From Acidobacteria bacterium AB60 (lineage in GTDB: Bacteria; Acidobacteriota; Terriglobia; Terriglobales; Acidobacteriaceae): a stretch of DNA of 64,000 nt. The position numbers and the translations under genes are program-made. The notes below the pieces were generated by a model. It searched no databases. It saw nothing but the letters and a program-made list of their open reading frames with translations, and was not told the DNA's origin. The stretch covers positions 248,001-312,000 of the forward strand of contig VANK01000002.1 in assembly GCA_008682415.1 (NCBI GenBank), in the 5' to 3' direction. Of this stretch, positions 8,659 through 18,410 are shown one piece after another. The first letter of the stretch is position 1. Every line of letters starts with the position of its first letter.

Positions 8659-9021
8659 ATGGACAACGCCTCCAAACTCGAGTTTCTCCGCGGCACCCTC
8701 GACCTCCTCATCCTCAAAGCCCTCATCTGGGGCCCCCTTCACGGCTATGCCATCTCCAGCCTCATCCGCCGCCAGAGTGATCAGGCCCTCATCCTCGAAG
8801 AAGGCACCCTCTATCCCGCCCTCTGGCGCCTGGAGAGCAAAGGCCTTCTCGCGCCCGAATGGGGCCTTTCAGAGAACAATCGCAAAGCCAAGTTTTACTC
8901 CCTCACGGCCGCAGGTCGCCGTCACCTCCGCAATGAAGTCAAAACCTGGGAGGCCTACGCCGCCGCCGTCACCAAGGTTCTCTCCGCCGCCCAGCCTCCT
9001 CTCCCCGAGGAGGCGTCATGA
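8659..9021 (+). CDS. PadR-family transcriptional regulator
   Basis: The gene encodes 120 aa. [20 protein letters not shown] and [14 protein letters not shown]-type sequence (here [19 protein letters not shown]) form the PadR winged helix; a short C-terminal helix completes the small PadR type that accompanies ADOP permeases. The reading frame stays open far upstream (to 8305), but the ATG at 8659 has the AGGGGAG ribosome-binding site and starts at the family N-terminus. Its stop overlaps the permease start (ATGA), so the two are translationally coupled. Confidence 0.93.
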   Translation: MDNASKLEFLRGTLDLLILKALIWGPLHGYAISSLIRRQSDQALILEEGTLYPALWRLESKGLLAPEWGLSENNRKAKFYSLTAAGRRHLRNEVKTWEAYAAAVTKVLSAAQPPLPEEAS

Positions 9022-11891
9022 AACCCACGCCCATGTGGCGCCGCTTCGATCGCCTCTTCGGCGCTGATCGTGCCTCCGACGTGCGCGACGAGCTCCGCTT
9101 TCACCTCGAAGCCAAAATAGACGACCTCATCGCCCGCGGTCTCACCCCCGAAGCAGCCCGCCGCGAAGCCGAACGCCAGTTCGGCGATCTCCGCGCCCTC
9201 GAACGAATCGGCAAACGTATGGGAGCCAAAATGGAACGCCGCAAACACATCAAAGACTACTGGGGTGACGCCGCCCGCGACCTGCGCTACGCAATCCGCT
9301 CGCTGTGCAAGTCCCCCGGATTCGCTCTCGTCGCCATCCTCACTCTCGCGCTCGGCATCGGCGCCAACACCGCCATCTTCAGCGCCCTCGACGCCGTCCT
9401 CTTCCGCCCGCTTCCCGTAGCCGACCAGCAGCATCTCGTGGTCTTCAGCTGGTCCGCGCACCACTATCCCAAGCAATGGGGACAAAGCGACTACGGCGAC
9501 TGCGCCGACCAATACAACTGCTCCCTCTCCGTACCCGTCTTTCAGACCCTGCACGCGCAAAACGCGAACTTCGCCAATATCGCCGCCTTCGTCGGTCCGT
9601 TCGAAGTCAACGTCAGCGGCAACGGTCCCGCTACCATCGCCCGCGGTGAATTTGTATCCGGCGACTGGTTCTCCACCCTCGGCCTCAACACCTTCCTTGG
9701 CCGCCCGCTCGGTCCCGCCGACGACACACCCTCCGCGCCCCCCGCCATCGTCCTCAACTACAACTACTGGCAGCGCGCCTTCGGCGCAGACCGCTCCGCA
9801 GTCGGCCGCACCGTCCGCCTCAACGGCGTCGAAGTCCTCATCGCCGGCGTTGCCCAGCCGAACTTCCAGCACATCACCCCCGGCAAGCTCCAGGACTTCT
9901 TCATGCCCCTCTCGCTCGCCTCCCGGGTGCGCAGCGAATGGTGGGGAACCAAAAACCGTCTCACCGATCCCACCACTTTCTGGGTTCTCATCGTCGCGCG
10001 TCTCAAGCCCGGCGTCTCCGTGGCTCAAGCCCAGTCCGTCGCCACCGCCATCTTTCGCAGCCAGGTCGTCTGCAACTCTCTCTTCGTTGCAGACGACGCC
10101 CCCACCATCGCCCTGGTCCCCATCAAGCAGGCCCTCAGCGGCGAAAGTTTCTCCATCGCTCCCATTCTCGACATCATCATGGCCGCCGTCGGCCTTGTCC
10201 TTCTCATCGCCTGCGCCAACGTCGCCGGACTCATCCTCGCCCGCTCCGCAAAACGCCAGAAAGAGATGGCCATGCGCAAGGCGCTCGGCGCAGGCCGCGC
10301 CCGCATCATCCGCCAGCTCCTTACCGAAAGCGTCTTGCTCTCCGCCGCCGGAGGCCTGCTCGGCATCCTCTTCGCATGGCTCGGCGTCGTCGCCATCCCC
10401 AAACTGGTCAGCGGTGGTACAGGCGAGCCATTCCCTTACCTCATCTCCCCCGACGCGCGCGTCCTCGCCTTCACCATCGCCATCACCCTCGGCACGGGCA
10501 TCCTCTCCGGACTCGCCCCCACCCTCCGCGGCTCGCGCGCCGACCTCACCCGCGCCCTTCGCGAAAATGCCTCATCCACGCCCGGTGCGGCCCACACAGG
10601 AAATCGCCTCCGCATCGGCGACGCCCTCGTCGTCCTTCAGGTCGCGCTCTCCATCGTCGTCCTCATCGGCGCAGGACTGCTCGTCCGCACCCTGCTCAAC
10701 ATCCGATCCATCAACCCCGGCTTCGACACTCACAACATCCTCATCTTCGGCCTCAATCCCTCCATGGCCGGATACAAAGACGAGCAGATGATGCACCTCT
10801 ACGCTCAACTCCAGGAACGCTTCGCCACGCTCCCCGGCGTCGTCTCCGCCGCCTACTCCGATGAGCCACTGCTGAGCGGCGGCTATTCGGCCGACGAAGT
10901 CCACCTCGATGGCGCCGCCCCCAACACCAATGTCAATACCGATATCCTCACCATCAGTCCCACCTTCTTCTCCGCCATGCGCATTCCCCTGCTCGCCGGA
11001 CGCACCTTCAACTCTGCCGACTTCGCCTCCGCCCTTCAGACCGACGCCGCTGTCAAAGCCGCCGAGCAGGCCGCCGACACCAAATCTTCTGCAGCCGGTG
11101 CTCCTGCTTCTCCATCCCGCGCCTCGGCTGCGCACCCCGTCGCTCCCATCCCCGTCATCCTCAACGAAACCTTCGCCCGCCAGTTCTTCCCCGGAAAAAA
11201 CCCCATTGGCATGCACATGGGCAACGAAGAGAGCGAGCACTCCCGCGCCGTCCTTCGCCCCGGTTACCGCATCATCGGCATCAGTGGCGACACCAAGTAC
11301 AAGGACCTGAGGCGCCCCATCCGCCCCGCGCTCTACATGCCTCTCGTCGCCAGCCATGCATACTTCGAACTGCGCGCCGCCGGCGATCCAAACCAGCTCG
11401 CCACTGCCGTCCGCAACATCGTCGCCGCCACCGACAGCCGCCTGCCCATCATCCAGATGCGCACCCAGACCGAGCAGATCGCACGAACCCACTTTGAGGA
11501 ACTGCTGCTCTCGCGTCTCTCCAGCTTCTTCGCGATCTTGGCCACGCTGCTCGCCTGCATCGGCCTCTACGGACTGCTCTCCTACGAAGTCGCCAGCAGG
11601 ACGCGCGAATTTGGCATCCGCATGGCCCTCGGCGCGCAGAAACTCCACCTCATGCGCCTCGTCGTCCGCCACGGAATCCTTCTTTCGATTGCCGGCATCG
11701 CCCTCGGCGTCGGAGGAGCCTTTGCCATCACCCGCTTCATGGCAAAGATGCTCTACAACATCCGCCCCAACGACCCCGGCACCTTCGCCGCCGTCGCGGC
11801 CCTGCTCCTCGCCGTCGCCCTCGCCGCCTGCATCCTCCCCGCCCTGCGCGCCATCCGCGTCGACCCCCTCGCCGCCCTCCGTAGCGAGTAA
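9018..11891 (+). CDS. ADOP-type (MacB/FtsX-like) duplicated permease
   Basis: The gene encodes 957 aa. The N-terminal region ([20 protein letters not shown]) is the prefix domain typical of acidobacterial duplicated orphan permeases. Two FtsX/MacB permease halves follow: a first membrane helix at about 95-120, periplasmic domain 1, three helices at about 380-510 ([31 protein letters not shown] split here into its visible parts [10 protein letters not shown] and [11 protein letters not shown]), periplasmic domain 2, and C-terminal helices at about 835-955. An Ala/Ser/Pro-rich insert lies at about 680-705. No ATPase is encoded nearby, as usual for orphan ADOPs; the substrate is unknown. Confidence 0.93.
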   Translation: MKPTPMWRRFDRLFGADRASDVRDELRFHLEAKIDDLIARGLTPEAARREAERQFGDLRALERIGKRMGAKMERRKHIKDYWGDAARDLRYAIRSLCKSPGFALVAILTLALGIGANTAIFSALDAVLFRPLPVADQQHLVVFSWSAHHYPKQWGQSDYGDCADQYNCSLSVPVFQTLHAQNANFANIAAFVGPFEVNVSGNGPATIARGEFVSGDWFSTLGLNTFLGRPLGPADDTPSAPPAIVLNYNYWQRAFGADRSAVGRTVRLNGVEVLIAGVAQPNFQHITPGKLQDFFMPLSLASRVRSEWWGTKNRLTDPTTFWVLIVARLKPGVSVAQAQSVATAIFRSQVVCNSLFVADDAPTIALVPIKQALSGESFSIAPILDIIMAAVGLVLLIACANVAGLILARSAKRQKEMAMRKALGAGRARIIRQLLTESVLLSAAGGLLGILFAWLGVVAIPKLVSGGTGEPFPYLISPDARVLAFTIAITLGTGILSGLAPTLRGSRADLTRALRENASSTPGAAHTGNRLRIGDALVVLQVALSIVVLIGAGLLVRTLLNIRSINPGFDTHNILIFGLNPSMAGYKDEQMMHLYAQLQERFATLPGVVSAAYSDEPLLSGGYSADEVHLDGAAPNTNVNTDILTISPTFFSAMRIPLLAGRTFNSADFASALQTDAAVKAAEQAADTKSSAAGAPASPSRASAAHPVAPIPVILNETFARQFFPGKNPIGMHMGNEESEHSRAVLRPGYRIIGISGDTKYKDLRRPIRPALYMPLVASHAYFELRAAGDPNQLATAVRNIVAATDSRLPIIQMRTQTEQIARTHFEELLLSRLSSFFAILATLLACIGLYGLLSYEVASRTREFGIRMALGAQKLHLMRLVVRHGILLSIAGIALGVGGAFAITRFMAKMLYNIRPNDPGTFAAVAALLLAVALAACILPALRAIRVDPLAALRSE

Positions 11892-12094
11892 GCATCCCAC
11901 TCCGAACTCAATGCAGCGCCCATTCGCGACGCCCGCGAGCTCGAGCTCCCGGAGGAGCACCAATAATCCGGTGAAGCAAAACCTGGCCGCGAAGCGGAAG
12001 AGAGCTCCCGGAGGAGCGAAGGTCCCTATGCCCTATTCCCTGTTCCCTATTCGGCCATCCTCCGCCAGAAGGCGGCCGCGATGCGCTTGGCTAT
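11892..12094. repeat. Intergenic repeats between the two permease genes
   Basis: A 16-bp sequence, GAGCTCCCGGAGGAGC, occurs twice (11943-11958 and 12002-12017); each copy contains the small palindrome GCTCC-N4-GGAGC. A short (CCCTATT/CCCTGTT)n run follows at about 12030-12052, immediately before the truncated permease begins. No gene is seen. Confidence 0.7.
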
Positions 12095-13819
12095 TTGCTG
12101 GAGTTCAGAGCGCCCGCGCTCGATGGAGACGCCATCTTCCCCTCCACCAATGGGGATCGTGGTGCATCTGTCTTGCCCCTCGCCGATTTGATCCGCGGCG
12201 ACTTCCGCCCTACCATGATTGCCCTCTCCATTGGAGCCACGCTTCTGCTCCTCATCGCCATCTTCAACGTGGCGGGCCTCCTGTTGGTGAAGGCTCGACG
12301 CAAACGAAGAGACATGGCTATACGCGATGCCCTCGGCGCTTCGCCGAACCGACAGTTGCTTCAATTTGCAACTGAGGGAGTTCTGGTCTCCATCACTAGC
12401 GTGGTCCTCAGTTCGCTGCTCACGGCGGCCGTCATCCCGGTGCTCCGCTCGTTGATCCCCTCCCGAATGGAAGAAACCCTGCCCACCATCTTGACCCTTC
12501 ATCTGTCTTGGCCGGAGATCGCGTTCTTTTCCACGGCGGGCGCGTTCTCTGCCTTGCTGTTTGCCATCATCCCAATGACCGCGTTTTTTGCCGGCAGTCG
12601 GATGCAAGCCCTGCATGATGGTGGACTCTCATCCACGGGAACCGATCGGCGCACCCTCGGATCCAGACTGATCATCGGCGAGCTGGCCATCACCGTCCTG
12701 CTGCTCGTAAGCGCGGGCCTCCTCGCGAAAAGCTATAACAAGCTTCAGCATGTCGACTTGGGCGTCCTCCCCAAAGACCTTGCCGTCATGCAGATTGAGA
12801 TTCCCGATCAGCTCACTGGCTTGCAACGCGTCGCTACGACCGATCGGATTCTCGGCTCCGTTCTCGCACTCCCTGGAATCAAGGCCGCCGGCCTGTCCTA
12901 CGGCATTGCCACCGGCGGGTCCGACAACTATTGCCACTTTCATGTGCCTGGCCGTTTCTATACCGGCCAGGGCGAAGAGTCCAACCTGCTCAGCGCCAGC
13001 ACTGGCTACTTTGAAACCGTGCAGGCCACGTTGATCAAGGGTCGATTCTTCACAGGTGCCGACCGTACCAGTAATCGGCCCGTCGTCGTAATCAACGAAA
13101 CCATGGCCAGGCACTTCTTCCCCGGCGAGGAGCCCATCGGCAAGAACGTCGTTTGCGAGTGGCTGTCCAATCGACCCCTGGAGGTGATCGGCGTTATTCA
13201 CGACATTCAGGAACAGGCTCTCGACTCCGAGCCGAGGAACGCCGCTTACACCTCTTTCGAACAAGGGCCCGATAGCGTGGTCTTCCTGACGGTTCGCGAC
13301 AAACTGGCGGACGAATCGAACCTCAAGGCACTTCAACTCGCAGTTGTCCGCGCCGCACCAGGCGTCGTAGTCGATCAGCCCGAAATGATGCAACAGAGAA
13401 TTGAACAGACTCCGGAATCTTATCTTCACCGTGCGGCAGCATGGCTGACCTCCTCCTTTGCCGCAATCGCCGCCCTCCTGGCTTTTGTGGGCATCTATGG
13501 GACCGTCTCCTACTCGGTCGCCCTGAGAACCCGCGAGATCGCCGTGCGCTTGGCAGTCGGAGCTCCAATTCACTCCATCTACCAGATGATCTTCATCGAG
13601 GGACTGAGACTCGCAGGATGGGGCGCTGCGCTGGGTCTCCTTGCATCGCTTCTGGCAGCCTCCTCCCTGCGTTCGCTTCTGTTCGAGGTCAAACCTTGGG
13701 ACGTTTTCGCCCATCTCTCCGCCCTGTTGGGAGCCGGCTTTGTCGCGCTCTTGGCTTGTCTTGTCCCGGGAAGAAACGCCGCGCGCGTTTCCCCCATCGA
13801 GGCTCTGAAGTCCGATTAG
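12095..13819 (+). pseudogene. ADOP-type permease lacking its N-terminal ~300 residues
   Basis: 574 codons are open from a TTG, but homology to a full ADOP starts mid-protein. The first recognisable feature is the end of periplasmic domain 1 and the following helices (MIALSIGATLLLLIAIFNVA, KRRDMAIRDALGASP). The second permease half is complete to the closing SPIEALKSD, including AFVGIYGTVSYSVALRTREI. The prefix domain, first helix and most of domain 1 are missing, and only about 200 bp separates it from the previous gene. The break coincides with heptamer repeats, so I read it as a 5'-deleted remnant, possibly still translated. The stretch is 60% or so the length of the preceding intact permease. 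Confidence 0.7.
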
Positions 13820-14425
13820 CTCCGAGAGAGCTCGCCCAGTCGGCGCGAACCCCGCGTCGATCCCTGGTCGCCTCCGCAGCGAGTAAGCGTCCCCCGAACA
13901 GGGCCCAGCCCCTGGAGCCTCGGGCGCGCTGCAAAATGGATTTTAAGACTCTTCTAGTCTTTTTACTGCATGTGTAGTTTGCATTTACCACGAAAATAAG
14001 GCGAAAATGCCCCTAAACGTGACGCTAATCACATTCCGCGTCCTCTCGGCCCGCGCCACGTTGGCGCTCGCGCTCGCTAATCGCAACCCTCAACTCGCCG
14101 GAAGCCTGTCAAGCCCCCAATCTGTGGAAAACAGGCGGATGTCGCACAAATCAAAGCGAAAATAATTCCGCAGCTTCTTGGGGGTTAATTCTGCGAACCT
14201 GCCATACTGGTTTTAGGCTTAGAACGAACGTGACGCCGGCAAGTCGCCCCGGGCACAAGAATAGGGGCGGAGGAGACCACCCCCCCCCCCCACCCCCTAT
14301 GTAGATTTCGCTATCTATTCGCTGCAGAAGATTTACAAACTATTCAAAACAGACGAGTAACGCCGCACGTCTCGGCGAAGAAGAGGCGAAAGCACCCAAA
14401 ATGACGATATTGCAAGCCTCTCATT
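13820..14425. other. Intergenic region with C12 tract
   Basis: I see no gene in these ~600 bp. A weak terminator-like hairpin (AAGACT-N5-AGTCTT followed by TTT) lies at 13945-13964, after the permease remnant. A run of twelve C residues at 14280-14291, then A and five more C, stands about 135 bp beyond the stop of the convergent coiled-coil gene. Base composition is lower in GC around 13970-14000 and 14300-14410. Confidence 0.6.
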
Positions 14426-15277
14426 TTACTGGGGTTGTGGAACGAGCTTCTGCCGCGCTCCAGGCTGGGTCGTCGCCGTCTGCTCGGTGCCGGGCGTCGT
14501 GCTCGTCTGAGCCATGGAGGTCAGCTCCGACTGCCGGTACTTCGGCGCGCTCACATACCCGTGCACGTGGTCCTTGCTGATGTTGTTGATCACAACCTCC
14601 ACCGGCTGAGGGCTGTCGGGGGTGTAGAACATTACCGGCTGATACAGGTTGATGTGCTTCTGCGACAGGTTCCGGTCGTCCACGATCAGCTCCATGTCGG
14701 CGTACTGGTGCTTCTCGTTGGCCTTCTTCAGCCGCATCCCGAAGGGACCCTTGTGCTCGTACTGCTTGGACTTGGAGAGATCGAACTCCGTGTAGTTACG
14801 CTCGCCCCGCTTCTGCAGCAACACCAGTTCATCGTGCGTATGTGCAATCGATCCTGTAAGTTCCGTGCGCGTGTTGGCCAGGTCTCCCTGGGTGCTGGCG
14901 ATCTGGCTGCGCGTGTCCTCGATGGCCTTGCCCTGGGCCTCCAGCTGCGACTGCAGCTTCTTGAAGCGCGGATCCTCGCGCCGCACCGCCGGCCGCGGCT
15001 TCACCGGGCGATCGACGCTCACCGCCGGCGCGGCGGGAGGCGCGGGTGCCTCGGCCTTGGCCACCAGCGTGTTCACCTTGCTGGTCAGGTCATCCAGCTG
15101 GTGGCGCGTCTGGTCCAGCGCCGCCGTCGCCTGCTGGTTCTTTACTTCGAGGTTCTGCGCGGTATTGTGCTCGTGGATCGCGTATCCCCCCAAGGCACCG
15201 CCTAACACTACGATCGCGGCCCCGGCGGCTACCTTCTTGATGGCCATGCCGCCCGCGGCGGATGTTGCTTCAAACAT
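14426..15277 (-). CDS. Membrane-anchored coiled-coil protein of unknown function
   Basis: The gene encodes 283 aa with a GGAGG ribosome-binding site 6 bp before the ATG. One membrane helix (about 15-35, VAAGAAIVVLGGALGGYAIH) is followed by a coiled coil (about 38-75), a Pro/Ala linker, a second coiled coil (about 100-150, KLQSQLEAQGKAIEDTRSQI), and a compact C-terminal domain (about 160-255) with MELIVDDRNLSQKHINLYQP and VEVVINNISKDHVHGYVSAP. The tail is Thr/Gln-rich. I know no function for it. Topology suggests the coiled coil and C-terminal domain lie outside the membrane. Confidence 0.7.
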   Translation of the reverse strand: MFEATSAAGGMAIKKVAAGAAIVVLGGALGGYAIHEHNTAQNLEVKNQQATAALDQTRHQLDDLTSKVNTLVAKAEAPAPPAAPAVSVDRPVKPRPAVRREDPRFKKLQSQLEAQGKAIEDTRSQIASTQGDLANTRTELTGSIAHTHDELVLLQKRGERNYTEFDLSKSKQYEHKGPFGMRLKKANEKHQYADMELIVDDRNLSQKHINLYQPVMFYTPDSPQPVEVVINNISKDHVHGYVSAPKYRQSELTSMAQTSTTPGTEQTATTQPGARQKLVPQPQ

Positions 15278-15577
15278 ATTCCCTCCAGGCGAACCAACCC
15301 ATTCGCCCCTGCAACGGGAATGTGCACGTCCATTGCCAGACGCACCTATTGCGCATATCTATGATCCCGAACGACTTATCAAACAGGCCAGTCGGGGCTG
15401 CCCGTGCAAGAATCACCATTTCAGGAAAAAGTTACCGCGCGGCAACCCTTCCCGGAGGCGCGCCTTCCAAGGCCGGTTCCGCCGGGACCGGCCGCAACCT
15501 TGCCGCCGGGCAATGTAAGAACGGGCCCAAGTGGCCGATAGTAGACCAACACGCGCCACGCCCGAAAAGGAGTTTCC

Positions 15578-15787
15578 ATGACCGGTTCTGCCTGGACGGA
15601 TGTTCTCCTTTTTGTGGTCTTCATCACCATTTCTTCGGTGATCGTCTTCCGCCTGGACACCATGATGACGAGCGCGCGCTCCCGGCCGATCCAAGAGCCG
15701 AAGACGGCTCCCGCAAGGGAGAGGGCGGGCAAGGTCATCATGATCCCGCCGCCCTGCCGGTCGGCGCGGCTGCGCGCCAGGAAGTAG
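15578..15787 (+). CDS. Possible small single-pass membrane protein
   Basis: A 69-codon ORF has a strong AAAAGGAG ribosome-binding site (15565-15572) 5 bp before its ATG. It has one hydrophobic helix (residues 7-24, WTDVLLFVVFITISSVIVF in part) and a basic C-terminal tail. It lies alone between two genes of the opposite strand. No family is recognised. The Shine-Dalgarno is the main argument for it; the low-complexity tail argues against. Confidence 0.4.
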   Translation: MTGSAWTDVLLFVVFITISSVIVFRLDTMMTSARSRPIQEPKTAPARERAGKVIMIPPPCRSARLRARK

Positions 15788-15840
15788 CACCGATCCGACA
15801 GCTTTCAGCGGCCCTTCCCGCAACGCGAAGAACGCACCTG

Positions 15841-17511
15841 TCAGATCGAAAAGGGGGACGCGCCTTCTTCCTCCCAGAGGTAGGTCTTGCTCTGAGCGCC
15901 GCTGCCTCCGCCCGATCTCCAATGACGCGGAGTACTGGTCAGAAGCAGGTCTTCCGGAACAGAGACCGGGGAGGACGCGGCGATCGCGAAGGCATCGCGC
16001 AGGGCCTGCTTCTGCGGCTCGCCCACTGCCCCAGGCTCGGCGGAGACGATCAATGCCGTGCCACTGCGGGCTATGGCATCGAGCCACATGCGCGTCTTCT
16101 CCCACGCGACGGCTTTGGTGATGGGGACGCAATCGGCGTCCACGATGAAGAACGCGCGGTTCTGCGGAAGCCGGAAGGCGAGGGTGTTGACGCCCATACG
16201 GCGGGTTCGCTCCCAGATGCGCCCGCTGACATCGTCGCCGGTCCGATTTGCCTCAAAGAGACCGGCGGCAAGATGCCCGATCGTGTTGCAGCCGATGACC
16301 ACCGTCTGCTCGCCTGCCGCTTCGCGCAGGCCACGATACAGATCCAGCACGATCTCCGCATTGGTGCGGGACCGATCGTTGAAGTGCCAGCCGTTGGCCG
16401 TCATCGACGGGCCCATCTCATTCCCCCACGCGCCGAAGAGTTCGTAGGTGGAGAAGTCGTGCTTCACCAGCTTGTTTCCCCACCGCACGGCGAGCCGCAT
16501 GGTTTCGAGAGCGGCTTCGCGGGCTTCCGGAATCGTTGGATCGTAGGCCAGATCCTTGAATCGATCGGTGCGGTCGCCGAAACGTGCTTCGGGAAGGAGC
16601 AGCTTGCGATCCCCATCTCTTTGGGCCCGCAACGGCCGGATCCACAATCCGGGCAGCGCGCCCGAAGACTGGATTCTGGCGGTCAGCGCCGCCATGTCGG
16701 GGAATCGCTGCTTGTCCTGCCAGCCATCATCCACAATGGCATAGGGCTTGGGGCCGCCCGGCGGGGCGAGGGAGGCCACCAGGTCCGCGTCTCTCACGAT
16801 GCCGTCCGCGGAGTTCTTGCCATAGGCGTAGTACCAGTCGTTTGATCCGTAGACAGTGCTCCTGGGCAAGCGAGGCGACGGACAAAGACTGCGGCAGAAC
16901 GCGGAGAGCGCGTTCACGACCGATTCGCCGCGCTCTCCGCGGCGAGCAACGACGGTTGCGGCTTTGAGCGCGCGCGACCCCAGGATCACGCCTTCTCCGC
17001 CGCTGCGCACATCGAGCCAGAGCGTGATGCCGGAGGCGTCGATCTGCCACAGGGCGAGGCTCGCCGCACCGGTCGCGACGCCATAACTGTGGGTTGAGCC
17101 GTTCTGATGGACAGCGCAGTACCAGGGCAGAGGGCGCTCGGGAACGAGGTTGCGCCAGCCGAGGTCGCCGTAGGAGCGCTCCCACGCGTCCCCCAGAACC
17201 AGGGTGTCGTCGGGATGCTGGATCTGCCAGCGCAGACGCACATGCGTGATTGCCAGAGAAGGCGCCGCAAGCGATACGGCCACTCCCTGGGGCGCGTTAT
17301 CGAGTGCCACGGCCAAGTCGCCGGAGCGCCACTCCGCGCCGGAGCGCGTAAGGATGCGCGCATCGTCCAAGCCTGCGAAGGCAGCTATCTGCGAGGGCGC
17401 TTCCCGAAGATCTGCGAAGGGCAAGGAAGGCTGAATCGTTTCCGAGGGCACGGACGTGGCTGCAAGAGACGCCGCGGAGGCCGCTCCCAGAATGAGATCG
17501 CGACGATTCAT
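15841..17511 (-). CDS. Tat-exported GH36/GH27-like glycoside hydrolase
   Basis: From the ATG at 17511 the protein begins MNRRDLILGAASAASLAATS, a twin-arginine signal; the frame continues upstream to a GTG at 17550 but that would bury the signal. The central region resembles clan GH-D alpha-galactosidases: YGSNDWYYAYGKNSADGI, then PYAIVDDGWQ (strand 2), then KLVKHDFSTYELFG, where the Asp sits where the nucleophile is expected. A later GDDVSGRIWERTRRMG could supply the acid/base. N-terminal beta-rich and C-terminal segments fit the fold. About 556 aa. Family membership is likely; the sugar specificity is not inferable. Confidence 0.65.
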   Translation of the reverse strand: MNRRDLILGAASAASLAATSVPSETIQPSLPFADLREAPSQIAAFAGLDDARILTRSGAEWRSGDLAVALDNAPQGVAVSLAAPSLAITHVRLRWQIQHPDDTLVLGDAWERSYGDLGWRNLVPERPLPWYCAVHQNGSTHSYGVATGAASLALWQIDASGITLWLDVRSGGEGVILGSRALKAATVVARRGERGESVVNALSAFCRSLCPSPRLPRSTVYGSNDWYYAYGKNSADGIVRDADLVASLAPPGGPKPYAIVDDGWQDKQRFPDMAALTARIQSSGALPGLWIRPLRAQRDGDRKLLLPEARFGDRTDRFKDLAYDPTIPEAREAALETMRLAVRWGNKLVKHDFSTYELFGAWGNEMGPSMTANGWHFNDRSRTNAEIVLDLYRGLREAAGEQTVVIGCNTIGHLAAGLFEANRTGDDVSGRIWERTRRMGVNTLAFRLPQNRAFFIVDADCVPITKAVAWEKTRMWLDAIARSGTALIVSAEPGAVGEPQKQALRDAFAIAASSPVSVPEDLLLTSTPRHWRSGGGSGAQSKTYLWEEEGASPFSI

Positions 17512-17630
17512 GTGCGCGAACAGATCCTCCCCATGATCAGGATTATCCACCAGCGTATTGGGGCGCAGCGGCGTACTTGGCCGGTCGATGGTTTTGCCTG
17601 GATCCGGGAAGGAGTGGAAGAGAGCAAGAG

Positions 17631-17664
17631 AAATGACTGCGCGAGCTTTGCTGCGCAGTCATTT
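17631..17664 (-). terminator. Strong hairpin, probable rho-independent terminator
   Basis: Perfect 12-bp arms AAATGACTGCGC (17631-17642) and GCGCAGTCATTT (17653-17664) enclose a 10-base loop that can pair further. It lies just after the end of the small minus-strand gene, and on that strand a TTTCTCTT run follows. The A/T-ended arms make it usable in both directions. Confidence 0.65.
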
Positions 17665-17705
17665 GCCGATTGGATCAGTGGGGTTACGAGGCCGCTGGCC
17701 CGAGG

Positions 17706-17906
17706 CTAGCCGACGCGGAGGCAGGAGTCATCGAACACATAGCCTTTCAGGTCCTGCTCTTCGAGCTCCAGCATTTTGTATAGGTCGCACAGATGACGCA
17801 AGCTGCACTCGTGGCTTGAATCGAGGGACTCGGGGTGAGGTTTGATTCCTGACTGGAAAACTACTTCTGAGGAAATCTCTGCTTCCAGAACCAATGCGTG
17901 TGTCAC
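17706..17906 (-). CDS. Small acidic protein of unknown function
   Basis: A GTG at 17906 has GGAGG 5 bp upstream, giving 66 aa that begin VTHALVLEAEISSEVVFQSG. The sequence is acidic with two closely placed Cys around SLRHLCDLYKMLELEEQDL and a third near the end. A strong hairpin terminator follows the stop. No family is recognised. Good initiation signal plus terminator support a real gene. Confidence 0.5.
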   Translation of the reverse strand: MTHALVLEAEISSEVVFQSGIKPHPESLDSSHECSLRHLCDLYKMLELEEQDLKGYVFDDSCLRVG

Positions 17907-18206
17907 AGACACCTCCGGGGTTGGGAAGGGGTTGGATCAATTGAGACACTCGGGAACGAAGCGACCAGTGAGCCATGTGAGCACGCGCGGGATTCTGACT
18001 TCAGTGACAGCCGTCACGACGATAGGAGGGCTGGAGAAGTTTGAAGCGCTGCCGCGCCGCGGAGGGGCAACTTGCCCCCAGACCGGTTTGGCTGCTCGTC
18101 CGCAAGTGCCCATGGATGACCTGGAAACACAGGCGCCACACCAGGCTTGTGCTAGGCTGTCGCGTTAAGAGCAGGTATCGCACCAATCAGTTATCGGAGG
18201 TGGGAG

Positions 18207-18374
18207 ATGCACACGACAGTCGTTGAACCGCAAGCCGCAGTCGCGCGCTCGCATACGGGGCCCCGTCCGGAATCCTATGACTCCGGTGAGGAATTCAGCC
18301 TCGATCATTGGATGGAAGTGTCTGCATTGGTAGAAAGAGGGGAGCTTTTGCTGGAAGACGAAGAGCTCCCGTAG
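18207..18374 (+). CDS. Very small acidic protein of unknown function
   Basis: A 55-codon ORF starts at an ATG preceded by GGAGGTGGGAG, an excellent ribosome-binding site. The product begins MHTTVVEPQAAVARSHTGPR and ends in an acidic helix-like segment (MEVSALVERGELLLEDEELP). It is divergent from the other small gene at 17706-17906, with about 300 bp between. No membrane segment or known motif. Confidence 0.45.
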   Translation: MHTTVVEPQAAVARSHTGPRPESYDSGEEFSLDHWMEVSALVERGELLLEDEELP

Positions 18375-18410
18375 AACGAGGCGATTGAGGGAGCGCTGTG
18401 AGAGACGCGC

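Noticed and set aside
10572-11963. 463-codon minus-strand ORF opposite the ADOP permease
   Set aside because: Shadow frame with Gly/Glu/Asp-rich sequence and no recognisable family; the plus strand is a clear permease.
15413-16132. 239-codon minus-strand ORF overlapping the GH-like gene end
   Set aside because: Arg/Gly-rich shadow frame, no domain; the GH-like frame covers the same DNA with clear motifs.
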